Of a DNA stretch of 64,000 bases, positions 22,001-32,836 are shown in pieces. Under the pieces are notes generated by a model. The model was given only the letters and a program-made list of their open reading frames with translations. It did not search any database and was not told where the DNA came from. Each line of letters starts with the position of its first letter. Position 1 is the stretch's first letter. The stretch covers positions 14,622,626 to 14,686,625 of the forward strand of contig CM029672.1 in the NCBI GenBank assembly GCA_017311315.1, given 5' to 3'. Made by a program: the position numbers and the translations under genes. This stretch comes from Dendrocalamus latiflorus (taxonomy: Eukaryota; Streptophyta; Magnoliopsida; Poales; Poaceae).

Positions 22001-24219
22001 TTTATCTTAATCTAATTAACAAGAAAAGGAGATATATAAGAAATTACTCTAAAACTTAATAAAGAGATCCAAGTGTTATAATACCTTCGACTAAAAGATT
22101 TATAGAATAAGTACAGACCTCATCCATCAGTCCAGTATGCCTTTACCATCACCTGAGTTGCAAGGAATGCATACCCTAAAGATAAAATTTGTATACTAAA
22201 CTCCTGCACCAGTCTATAGGTCTAACCTGACTCGTGGAACTTCCTTGATAAATAACAAAATAATACAAAGAGATTATTAATAGAAAGATCAAGTTATCGT
22301 ATGCTATTACCAACCTTGCCTCAACTCACCGAATCACCCATTAACTCGTAATAAAACTAAGTTGAGTTTATTCGGATTTATTTGGATCTCTTTGAGTTAT
22401 TTGCTTTTTATTTGGATTCAGTCGTTTGTCGCGTAATTAGAAATTGGGAGTCGTGAAGATCCAGTGGATCAAGCGAGATCAAGCTCGAAGCGAAGATAGA
22501 GACCAAAAGCTCAAGAGAAAGCATTGTGTGAGCTCAAGACCGCGGTAAACCGTGCCAGGCGAGTCAATACTTTGATCATGTTGAACCTACATTTCTGCAA
22601 ATTACTTTGCTTTAAATTATCAAATTGCATGCGGTTATTTATATGCAAATACATGTTAATTTAAGATTCTAGTTATATCCCATTGTGTACTTGGTTAACA
22701 TTACCCCTCCTTTGAAATATTTGAACATGTGAACATTGTCGCCCTAGCACAAATTATAATAGTAACCTTTCGAAAATAAGTCCGTAATTGTATGCCATGC
22801 GTAGTATTGTTTAGGTACTCATGGGCGCGAAAGCGCCCAAGCATCACTTTTTAATCATGAGAAAAGTTGGTTGGGCAGTCATGGTGATAATGACTGGTGT
22901 ATGTTGGATATGGTTATTTTGTATTCCCAAAAACTCTCAATTTGCTTTAATATCTGAGCGGATGGTTTGGGGGCTGGTATGTGGTGCGAAGGAATGCACA
23001 AAATTGTGGAGTGTGGTAGAACCGCTCAGATAATACTAAGGACTGAATCTCGTCATGTCAACCCGTGTAAAACAGTACAACCACAAGTCTGTAAAATACA
23101 ACTTGGCCCAGTAGATTTATCGAAATCCCGGACTCATCTCACTGGTAGTGGATTGATGGGGTTATGCTATGGCAAGGGGGCCGAAGGGACACCAGGTAGG
23201 GTGAAGTTTCTCAGTCGTACTAGCGCAGAGGGGAGTGGAGCCCGTACGCTAGTAGTAGTGAGAAACATCCCGCGCACAGATGGGACCCATCGCAAATGGG
23301 AGGTTACCCATAATGTGAGATGGGAGAAAGGACTAGATACTTTGAAAAGTCACTGTGATGGTCTGCTCAACCACACGTCTAAGGAATCGTGTGGGGTAAC
23401 GAGTTGATTGTCTCTTGTGGTGAAAGTGTACAAACTCTGCAGAGTTAAAACTATTCGAATAGCCGTGCCCACGGTCATGGGCAGACATGGGAACTTAACT
23501 GGATATAGTTCTGTTTACAAAATGTTTGAAAACTGGGAATGGAAAAGTGGAAGGGCGAAGGACTGCCCTGGTTTGGAATTGTCCTGGGCGTCGTCCCAGT
23601 GGTAAGTTAAGCGGCTATAACGCTGAAGAAATTGCTATATGGTGCAGATGCCATGTAACGGTGGATGGAATCTGAATCGATATTAATAATGCATTTCCTT
23701 GTACATTATGATTTGTTCCAAAATTGCTAAGTCATAGGACATTTTAATTAATTGTATTCAAAAGCACTCTGCGCAAAATAAAATAGCCCGAGCCTCTCCT
23801 TGTTAAGCCATGCATACTATTTATTTGCATTCTGTGTATTGGCTCGCGAGCACGGGGTCGGAGTGCTCACGCTCGCTTTGCGACAAAATTCAGAATCAGG
23901 AAATCAAATCACCTCGCCTCAGCAACAAGATTGGACAAGCTGTCCAAGAAGATGAAGATGTCAAGGGCTAGGTCGCGAACCTCCAGTTGGCTGCCTGTGG
24001 GCAAGTCCTGAAGGTCCCACCTGTGTGCTTCATTCCGCTGCTGCAATTTATTGATTTCGGCCTAATCGGCCCATGAGTAAGTCTACTATTATAATTACGC
24101 TTCCGCATGATATGAATTTTGATATTCAGAACTGTAATCTGTGAGCACTATCTACTGATCCAGGGAATAGTGCGGTGGAATCACAGAGGAATCCGGATTG
24201 TAATATCTGGGCTCTTACA
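19070..24219 (+). repeat. 3-prime LTR of LARD-like element
   Basis: A 5,150-bp copy of 11297-16446 with all landmarks offset by 7,773: TATA box 20063-20070, B-box 20601-20611, conserved block 23414-23493. All shared ORFs are identical except one residue (Gly to Val) caused by the base at 19700. Its promoter points into the gag remnant and could drive antisense readout there. Confidence 0.93.
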
Positions 24220-24224
24220 ATTCT

Positions 24225-24700
24225 CTATAGCTTCAGCATGTTCCTTTAAATCACAACGCAACAAACGAGTTTTTAATTCAAGATAATAGTCTTTTACAGT
24301 TCTACTTTGTTGTTTTAAGTGTTGCAATCTAAATTCAAATAATCAGCATGATATTTAAGAATAAAATCATCTCTCAAAAGTTTTTTCAATGCATGCCAAG
24401 TTTGAGGTACTTTCCTATGTTTACCAAAACACTTCCACCAAAGTAATTGTATCATCAATAAATTCTTTGTCTAATGCTATCTCTCAGTCAATATAGGTAT
24501 CAGGATCAAATTTACCAGCAAAAGATGGTACAATAAGTTTAGTTTTACCAGAAGTACTATCACGATCATACACATCTCGTGGTGGACAATTTTGTTCGAA
24601 ACATGCATATTCCTCATGGACTTTCTTGCACTCCTATTCAATGGCTCTAAGAAGACGTGTATCTAGCTAAAAATCACCCCGTGAACCCGTCATAATTAGT
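24225..24700 (-). pseudogene. gypsy-type gag, N-terminal part
   Basis: The - strand reads from a start near 24693 (MTGSRGDF). It continues through YACFEQNCPPRDVYDRD, KLIVPSFAGKFDPDTYID (family P.F.GK.DPD.YLDWE), then RTVKDYYLELKTRLLRCDL and KEHAEAIEN. A few stops interrupt it. The last residues join directly to RFLSGLN at 11291 when the intervening LARD-like element is removed. Gag would form the capsid-like particle; this copy is dead. Confidence 0.8.
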
Positions 24701-24707
24701 AGAAAAT

Positions 24708-27700
24708 TGTAACAGCCTAGGTTTTTTATAAAAAATAATAATAGTAAAAATAATTTAAAATAACAATAAGTGTTTTGGTGGCCTAAATTTTATTTTTGAT
24801 TTGCCGTGATTTTTCTGCTTTTAAAAACGCTGGATTTGAAAAGTAATTTAGGTAAAAAACATTAAAATATTATTAAATATAAAAATTCTATTTCAAATTA
24901 ATTATTTGGAAGCATTTGGCGTTTATCTGAATTTTTTTGTGTTTTTCTGGATTTCAAAAATCAATTTCAAAACTAAAAAAGTATTTTTGTAAAATTTAAT
25001 GGCCAATTTTAAGTTGAAAATATTTTTCCTATGTCTAAATCATCTCCAGGAATTTTTGTGATTTTTTCTGGAATTTTTAGACTATACTTTCTAATTGTTT
25101 TTGAAAATTCGTTAAAATCTAAAAATGAATTTAAAATGCTCTCTCTTCTCGGGCTGACAAGGTCACGCTCAGATCCAATCTTCCACACCCAATTAAATAT
25201 CGGCTCTCCATTTTCACTTACCCCACTCCATCTCCATCCGATGGCCTGGATTCAATCTGCGTCGCCCGTTTGATCCCATCCTTGGTCCATGAACCCAGGT
25301 CAACTATGGGCCTAGTCCGCAAAAGCCACCTGTTAGCCAAATATAATTCTTTTCCTTTTGAAAAATAAATCAACGGAAAAATCAATTTCCTTTCTGACGT
25401 TGCCCTTAAATTGAAAAATCAACGGAAAAATCCCATTTCCCGAAGAAAATAATTTAATTCCTTGCTGACGTCATAATTTTTCTTTTTCAGTACAAAAATA
25501 ATTCAGAAAATCTTCTTTTTTTTTCCTTTTTCTTTAGTTTCAAACTTCCAGAACCCCATTCTCCTTCATCCTAACTCCGATTAAACTCATTCAAAATTTT
25601 AAATTCTTCAAAAAATCCAATCTATCCATTTCTATCCTCTTTTCAAAGTTTTGGAGTCTGTTTAAAATTTATTTGGATTAAATTAAAGCTTAGCAAATAA
25701 AAATATTTTAAATTGTTAAAATATACTTCAATATATCCAAATTATTTTATTTGATCTTTTTGTGTTCCAAAAATCTTTTTGAAATTTTCTTGATTTTTTC
25801 GAATTTATTTTAATTTTTGGAAAAAATATTTTTTTCTTTTTATTTTCTCTCTTCTCTCACTATTCATCTTCCTCACGAATCGTTCTTCAGAGCCCGAGCG
25901 CAGCGCCATGGCCAACATTTTGATGCTTCTAGAGCTCATGATTTTCTCAACAAGTTTTTGCAAAATCACAAGCATTCAAACCCTCTCATCAAGACTCCTC
26001 CATTCCCGGTCTTATCCCTCAATTTCGCGCGTCCGTTTCGCCGTAATCAACCATGCCACCGAATGACATGCCACGTCGATCTCCACATCTGATCCACCTC
26101 CACCACTATAAAAGGAAGCACCAGGTGCCCCTCCTCATCCTCATTCACCACTGAAAATCTCAAGGCCTCTCTCCCTTCCTCTTTGTCACAATCGGTATTT
26201 TTCTCTCGCCAACCAACCGGCGTTCTTCGGCTGTTTGTGCCACCTACAGTGGAGTTCCACTACATTTGACCACACCATTGGTTTCGCCTTCATGCGTTTT
26301 ACATGGTGCTTCCCTCGCCTTCGCCGGAGCTTCGCCGGAGCACCGTGGCCAAACCGTGCCGCCGCTTCTCTCCTCGCTGCAGGCCGACCATGCATGTTCC
26401 ACAACAACCAAGGTGAGCACTGCATTCCCCATATTCTCCTCTTCATTTCGCCACAAACCTCACCCGCTAACTCCTCTCTGTTTGCCTGGAACGCCGATGT
26501 CAACCCACCGGTCGCCGAAGGTCTTCTCCGCCGTGTTCTGCCGCCATCGATGTCCTTTGGCCGAGCTGTTTGCACCGTTAAGTTCTTCTCGACGCGTTCT
26601 ACGCCGTGCTCCATTCTTTTTCCCCGAAAAGCCTCCACAAATTTTCGCCTCCAATACCTCGCCATGGCCACCAATGGCATCTCGTGTCCCCATCTATCTG
26701 GTGGTGTTTTCCCCAATACGTTCATGTCATATCGTGCCAAACCATCCCAAGTAGCTACCTTTCAAATGGTTTTGGATTCGCTCACCGATCACCAAGATAT
26801 CATGTTTTTCCTTTTTCTCTACCGTCGTTGTTCAAACGTCGATTGTATCGTCTCAATGAATTTTCAGCTTAGCCAATAATTTTTCTAGCTTCACCATGCC
26901 ACATTCTAGCCCATGCTCACCCTACTTCTTCGTGTTATATGCCCGGATTTTATTGCTCCTACCCATGTCGTAGTAGTCGCCCACACCGTCACCGTGCTCC
27001 GTTTGGCATGCTGTCGCTTCCTATGTGTGCCTCGGGTCGCTAGCAACCTATTTTGCTAGTTAGCTACACCTCCCATGCCTCCTCTCGCCGGTGCTAGCCT
27101 CCTCTCCAAAAGTGCTACTCTCGGATGAACAGTAACTTTTGTTATTTTTCAGCATTTTCTCGCCCGGCAAGTTTTAGATATCTCGTCCTCCTCCGTCCAA
27201 ACTCCGATTGACCCGATTCTTTTCCATAAATTCATATAAAATTGAGTTCTATCTTTTGGTTCTAGTTTTGTAATTTTTGGATTTTATTTGGTTTTTATTT
27301 GATTTTTTTGGGTATTCGGACGTGTAGACTGCGACGATTCCGGAGAAGTATACTTCGACGACCCTCACCTTTCTGCAAAGCAAGCCAAGTCACACTCCTT
27401 GATTATGTTGATTCCAAATTTCAAAATAAACCTATGTTGTTTTAAATTATTCTGCATGCATATTTTTATTCACTGTATTTCAATTCAGCTTAAAGTTTAG
27501 TTAATACCTGGTTGTTATTACCTCCATTGACATTGAACTTCCCTGATACCTTGTCACCCTAGATTGAAAACTCTAGTTGGTACGCTAGTATGACTAGAGA
27601 CTTAATGGTTAGCGAATGCTTAGTCTTGCTTAGAAATAACTATAGGTTGGGATACCTTTCACACAAAATGACGAGTCTTTCACATAATATGATAAGCTTT

Positions 27701-28765
27701 TGAAATGCATTCTTGACTTGGTGAGTCAAGAAGGACTATGAAATATTTTGAAATAAAATATAAAATCTGGTTTAGACTTAGGCTAATGGTTAGGTGGTGG
27801 ATGCAGGCATGCCCTGTTGTTCGGAGACACAGGGTTGATTGTCGTGCACAGGGGTATGTGGTTGGGCCTAAGTCAATTAAGAACCGGTCTGTGAGCTACT
27901 ATTGCAAAGCCCTATCGTACTACCATAAGGCTGGTATGGGACAACCCTGGCTAAATAATTTACGGAGTCTCAACCTGGGTTAAGTTGTAGGTTGAAGTGA
28001 GCATGGTTAGTGCCACGTGAAGTCTCACAGTTTGAAGTGAGCGTGGTCAGTGCCATGTGAAGTCTCACTCGGCTCAAGAGGGGGTCCCGGTTTGGTGGAT
28101 TCCTTACTGGGGTGAAACCTTAGAGTTGGCTTGACCAAGTTGAAGGCTTAGCATTGTAAAGGCCTTGTCATGATCTCCTCGCCGCACACCAAAGGAAGTG
28201 TGTTAATCCGGTGGCAATATGGCATGATCGTGTCTTGTGGGTAAAGTTGTACAATCTCTACAGAGTGTATAATCTATCTTGGATAGCCGTGCCCACGGTC
28301 ATGGGCATGCTGAGTAAAAGTTTTTCATGGATTAGACCTTGTTTTTCAAAATGGTTTTGAAAACCTTGTGGATGGATGTAATCTACGAGAGACTGAAAAC
28401 CTTGCGGATGGATGGAATCCGTGAGAGATTGGAACCTGGTGGATGGATGGAACTCATCAGAGTTGCGCAGTGAAAGCGTGTGGATGGAATCCATACGTGA
28501 ACTTTTGGAAAAGATGGTCCGGGTGGGATGCCTATGGATAGGTTGGTGTTTGGTCAGAGCCTGCACTGATGGAACTATTTTCAATTACAAGTTATGTTAC
28601 TACTTACTGTATTAAATTCAGCAATTTCAATCTATCTACTGTATTTCATTAAATGTTGTTTTATGCAAACTAACCCTATAAGCCCTCCATTGATGCCTTT
28701 ATCATTATGTTGCATTTCTCCGTGTGATTTGCGGAGTACAAGTTTGTACTCACCTTGCTATCTAC
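24708..28765 (+). mobile_element. truncated LTR of a LARD-related family
   Basis: It starts TGTAACAGCCTAGG inside the 5-prime untranslated region of the gag-only element. It then follows the same plan as the 5,150-bp LTRs: AT-rich start, TATA box (26107-26114) before a C-rich leader, a TTGATTATGTTGA phrase at about 27398, and the conserved block at about 28228-28308. The expected CA end and a matching duplication (left flank AAAAT) are missing, so the right end is probably truncated near 28765. The long + strand ORF at 26235-26879 lies in the C-rich leader and is not a recognised protein. Confidence 0.65.
26107..26114 (+). promoter_or_regulatory. TATA box in truncated LTR
   Basis: CACTATAAAAGGAAG is followed by a pyrimidine-rich leader, matching the position and context of the TATA box at 12290 in the related LTR. 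Confidence 0.6.
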
Positions 28766-29276
28766 CCTAGGGTTTTCTCCTCCTCTTACCACAAAGCGAC
28801 GGCGGCAGGAGCCAAGGTGGCTGCTTCAGTTGCCACGGTAGGAGCGATGACCACCTCGGTTGCCATGGCAGGAGAAAGGTAGTGACAATCGGTTGACGTG
28901 TTAGGGGAGGCACAACGGTGGTAGGCGACTTGGTGACTGTGGCAGGGAATTGGTGGTAGCAGCAGGGAACGGTGGCAGGAGTGTGGCAGTGAGGAGTTGT
29001 TGTGAAAGCACTATGGCAGCTGAAAAACAATTGCTGTGGTGGAACTAGATAACTTGCAAGAGACTCTAAACTAGACCAAACTAGATAGAAATCAGCACAA
29101 AGACTCAACGATGCAACGAAAATTCAACAACGCAAAATAAAGTAAACAAATTGCAATGGCTCAAAGGGCTTCGGGATGGATGATAGATGCAATATTTTTT
29201 GGGAAATTTTCTGGACTCTAGGTATGAAAAAAACGAATCTACTATTAGAAAACTAGAAACTCTCACCAATCAACTG
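28766..29276 (-). other. 5-prime untranslated leader of gag-only element
   Basis: Sequence between the truncated LTR and the primer-binding site. On the - strand it can encode a Pro/Thr/Trp-rich stretch, but this precedes the gag start and is best read as leader sequence. Confidence 0.5.
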
Positions 29277-29279
29277 TAG

Positions 29280-29291
29280 CTCTGGTACCAA
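29280..29291 (-). promoter_or_regulatory. primer-binding site of gag-only element
   Basis: On the - strand TGGTACCAGAGC follows the LTR end after AGT. It differs by one base from the standard TGGTATCAGAGC and fixes the element's orientation. Confidence 0.85.
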
Positions 29292-29293
29292 CT

Positions 29294-30203
29294 TGATGAG
29301 ACAATGGGGTCTCGATCTTTCGATAAGAAGGTAAATTCGGTAGTAGTTACTCAACTCACATGATCCTAGCTAAGAACTCGCAAGGCTTAAAACCACGCAA
29401 TCGCTGAATTGTTCGACAAGTCGTTATCAACCGTGAACAAATACCTGAATGACCTGATCACAAAGATCGATCCTTGCATACACCGAAGACACACACAAGA
29501 ACAAGGTGAAGTGCAATCTGATGTATTGCAAATATGAATGAATGTACTGATAAAGTGGGATTCCAAATAAAGATCTTGACCGGGTGGTCTAGTCGATACA
29601 CGTAGAAGATATAAGATGCAACGAAGGTAAACTAAACATAAATGAAATCCAAACCCTAAAATGTAGTACATATGAGACTATATAAGGATGACGACCAGAG
29701 GGTGGTGGCCAAGGGGTGGGCGCACACCTCTAGAGTTATAAGGTGCATGAGCCCGAGTAGAGGTGGTGCAACACCAGCCTGTTTAAGAATCAGAGATAAT
29801 AGTGAACAGTTTTGCAAATTATGTCATGCTTAGAAAGAATTTAGAGGTGAGGCTAGATCCGTTGGAAAGAAGACGAGATAATCTTTCAATTAAGTACTCG
29901 TGGAGCTCAAACGGAGTTTGTATATGAAAGTTTTGCTCGTTTGAATTTGGTGTTGTCTCTGTAGACTGAATTGGATTCCAAAACGGATCTGTCTCGAAGT
30001 CTTGCTCATATTGACCCAAAAGTGATATGGTGCTGCACAAATATATATTTTCATCATTAAATAGCATCATATAGTTCATATAATATAAAAACACTCCTAA
30101 TAACGAGCTCACCTGATAATTTAAGTGATGTATAGGAGCTCTTGTAATTGGAATAATAAGCATTGCAAATATGGTTGTATGCATAGGGGTTATGTTCTCA
30201 TCA
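29294..30203 (-). repeat. 5-prime LTR of gag-only element
   Basis: A 910-bp LTR beginning TGATGAGACAAT and ending TCTCATCA on the + strand, followed by the duplication CTTGC. It is the upstream LTR because the primer-binding site adjoins its left side. Confidence 0.9.
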
Positions 30204-30814
30204 CTTGCACCCAATTACTTTCATTTCTTCATGAAGGCGTGGTAGGTCCCAAGTCTGATTTTTCTATAATGATTCAATCTCTTCTATCATTGCAGTCATT
30301 CATCTATCTTTCTTCTGGGTTGTAATTGCCTTGTAAAAACTAGTTAGATCATCAATACTAACAACAAGAGCAAAGAAAACCTGGTCTTCATACCCAAATC
30401 TCTTTGGACCTTTCACATTAGCGCATCTCTATCTATCTCTTACCAATTGAAAATTCTGTAAATCATCTGAAGTGGAACTTTCTATAGTGGAACTCCCATC
30501 CCGAGTCTTTGAACAATGTTCCAACTAAATCTGCATTATATCTGAACTTGTAATATCCTATACCACCTCCTTTTTATTCTATTGTAACATTGATTTCTCA
30601 TCAAAGACAACATCCCTACTCATCACCACCTTCTTTGATGCTGAATCCCAAAGCTTGTACCCTTTACCACCATTCTTGTAGCCTAGAAAATTGCACATTT
30701 TGACTTTGCATCAAGCTTTGATCTTTCATCACATGGTATATGCTATAGGCTGGACAAGCAAAAATTTTAGATTAGTATAATCAACTGAATTACCAGTCCA
30801 TACCTCCTCTGCAG
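30204..30814 (-). pseudogene. copia integrase C-terminus and RT linker
   Basis: The - strand reads EEVWTGNSVDYTNLKIFACPAY at 30805-30740 (family EEVWTG..VDYS.LK.FGCPAY). Traces of FSRLQE and YKLWD-like text follow. Then comes the linker to reverse transcriptase with FGYEDQVF, AMIEEIESL and NQTWDL, ending VIGCK at the insertion site. Frameshifts and stops are present. The left end adjoins CTTGC and the right end adjoins CCTTA. Confidence 0.8.
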
Positions 30815-30819
30815 CCTTA

Positions 30820-32831
30820 TGTAGGATTGGATATGGCAACAGAGGGGGGTGAATGGTGCCTCTTAAAAAAACGCCCCTCAAAAGTATCCATAAAGAACTC
30901 CTCTCCGATAGCTATGGAAAGCTATGAAAAGAAGGATGACATGCTCTCTGGAAATGCATGACACAGAAGTGACAGCGGGAAGAGAAACAACAGAGAAAAC
31001 ATAGTGGCCAGAACAAAAACATGAAATAACAGCAGTAGCAACAGTAGGTTGGTCTGACCTCAATGTGTCGGGCGGTCAGACCGTAGCAGCCAGGCCGGTC
31101 TGACCGCTCGGGTAAGGCCGGTCTGACCGGTCATTTGTTGCCAGTCAGACCGCCGGCTACAGCCCGGTCCAACCGCCATTTAAGCTCCGGTCAGACCGGC
31201 CCTCGGGCACAGCAGCCTGAAACTTTTTCAGCAAACCCTGAAATCATCTCAAACTTGGAAATTGTGATATTTCTTCTTTTCTCCTCAAGCCAAAAGGTCA
31301 AGAACATGTGAGAAACAACATTAAGGCCTCAGGTAACAAAGAAAGATCATCAAAAGAGCTAGGGATTAGATTTTGAGCAAAAATCTGAAACTTCTCAGGG
31401 AATGGACAGATTTCCAAGTTGCTCAACAATCTCTTAACTTTTGCAAATGATCTTTTGCAATTATCTTAGCAATGACAAGGGGACTTGAAAACACAAATCT
31501 TGAGCTTTCTTATGAAGGGAAATAAAAGATTCCAACATCCCCTGTCAAGGAAACCCTAGAAATGCAGAACAGAGCAAAAAGGGTGAAAAAGGAATCTTTA
31601 ATTCTTTGATTTGGCTCTAGGGAACTAGTTGACCCAAAGGTCTAGGAACATCATCCTATCATAGAGCAATCCATTTTGCAACTTCTCCACAAAAGAACAA
31701 CTCAAAAATCACAGATGACAGAGAAAAACTGAGAGAGAAGAAACAACTCGAGCTGAACCCAAATCATCTCAGAATCTAGATTTCTCAAATTGATAATGAG
31801 GAATAGAGATGAATGATTACAAATAAGAGTTCTACATCCCCATACGCTATTAATACAAGGAAATCACACTACATGCTTGAGAGGGGAATCTCACGTACAC
31901 ACACTCTCACTGCATATAGCTCTTAGGATACACACAGGAGACCACTCTCCACTACTCTCTCAACTGAAATGGCTGCCCACACTCTTAACTTGTTGCCTCC
32001 TCATTTCCACATATAAGAAGGCAAGAGCTCCCACTCCAAATGGCAAATCAAGAAGTGTCATACTACCTCCACTCTCCACCTCTCACACACATATGAGGCA
32101 AAAGGAGGTCAAACCAGATTTTTGGAGGGAAATCACCTCCTCCATTCATTTGCTTGAGTCAATTTACCAAATTGCCCTTCAAGCACCTTCCTAGAAGCTT
32201 CCGCATCCGGTACCTTGACCGTTTGGACCTCGACTCCTCCCTGAGTCTAGTCCGGTCCGCCATGCTGCACACGACCGCACCCGGCATCCTGACCATCTGG
32301 ACCTCGACTCCTCCCTGAGCCTAGTCCCAATCCACTCGCTGTTGCCCGCCGTGTCCACCCGACACCGACCGAGACCTCCGACTCCACCTGAGTCTAATCT
32401 TGGTCTGTTCCGTCGCGCACGACCGCAACCGACATCCAACCGTTCTGGACCTCCGACTCCTCCTTGAGCCTAGTCCCGGTCCTCTCGTCGTCGCCCGTCA
32501 TGTCCGTCTCCGGTAGCTCTAGCTCCGGTTCCTCGTCTCCCGACTCGCAACCACCTCACCAGCCTCAATCATCTTCGGCATCACCGACCGCCTGGACCTC
32601 AACACCTCCTGTGCCTAGTCCCGGTTCTCCTCGCCTCACCATGACCTAGCTCCGAAGTCCTGCAGTCACACAGACAAGCAAACCGTCACATAGCACCACA
32701 CAAAACAGCATAAACAACATAAGCGCAAGTAAAGGTACTCAACCCTAGAATACCCAAAATAAACTCAAACTCACTAAACCAACCGTCAATTACTCATCAC
32801 TAACATGGGGATACCTCCACATGGTCTCTCA
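30820..32831. mobile_element. 2.0-kb solo LTR in copia integrase
   Basis: Begins TGTAGGATTGG and ends GGTCTCTCA, flanked by a perfect 5-bp duplication CCTTA (30815-30819 and 32832-32836). No primer-binding site, polypurine tract or coding domain lies inside, so it is a solo LTR left by recombination. A cluster of GGTCTGACCGG-like subrepeats lies at about 31055-31205. The right third is GC-rich with short Ser/Pro-rich ORFs that I do not call genes. Excising it rejoins the copia reading at GGK-AAEEVW. Confidence 0.85.
31055..31205. repeat. GGTCTGACCGG palindromic subrepeats
   Basis: At least six variants of CCGGTCTGACCG / CGGTCAGACCG occur in both orientations inside the solo LTR. They form short self-complementary units. 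Confidence 0.75.
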
Positions 32832-32836
32832 CCTTA

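Larger units (their letters stand above)
11297..24219 (+). mobile_element. LARD-like non-autonomous LTR retrotransposon, very young
   Basis: A 12,923-bp element has two direct LTRs of exactly 5,150 bp (11297-16446 and 19070-24219) and a 2,623-bp internal region without protein domains. LTR ends are TGTAAC / CTTACA. A perfect 5-bp target duplication ATTCT flanks it (11292-11296 and 24220-24224). The primer-binding site TGGTATCAGAGC lies 4 nt inside the left LTR, and a polypurine tract lies just before the right LTR. Very long LTRs plus a non-coding interior match the LARD class, which is mobilised by enzymes of other elements. It sits inside the gag of the older element. I found a single LTR-LTR difference (C at 11927, A at 19700). 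Confidence 0.93.
9037..30203 (-). mobile_element. gag-only (TR-GAG type) LTR retrotransposon, interrupted
   Basis: Two direct LTR copies (9037-9930 and 29294-30203) begin TGATRAGA and end TCTCATC[A/C]. They flank an internal region whose only recognisable coding sequence is a gypsy-type gag. A primer-binding site TGGTACCAGAGC, close to the initiator-Met tRNA type, lies 3 nt inside the right LTR on the - strand. A polypurine tract lies next to the left LTR. This fixes transcription from right to left. No protease, reverse transcriptase or integrase of its own is present, so it depends on enzymes in trans, as TR-GAG elements do. Without the later insertions it would be about 4.2 kb plus remnants. 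Two + strand LTR elements interrupt it at 11297-24219 and from 24708. Confidence 0.85.

Noticed and set aside
26235..26879. A 214-codon + strand ORF with antisense ORFs
   Set aside because: It sits in the C-rich leader downstream of the TATA box of the truncated LTR. Overlapping ORFs on both strands indicate composition bias rather than a gene.
32191..32649. Ser/Pro-rich and Arg/Gly-rich ORFs in GC-rich sequence
   Set aside because: They lie within the solo LTR and show no family pattern.
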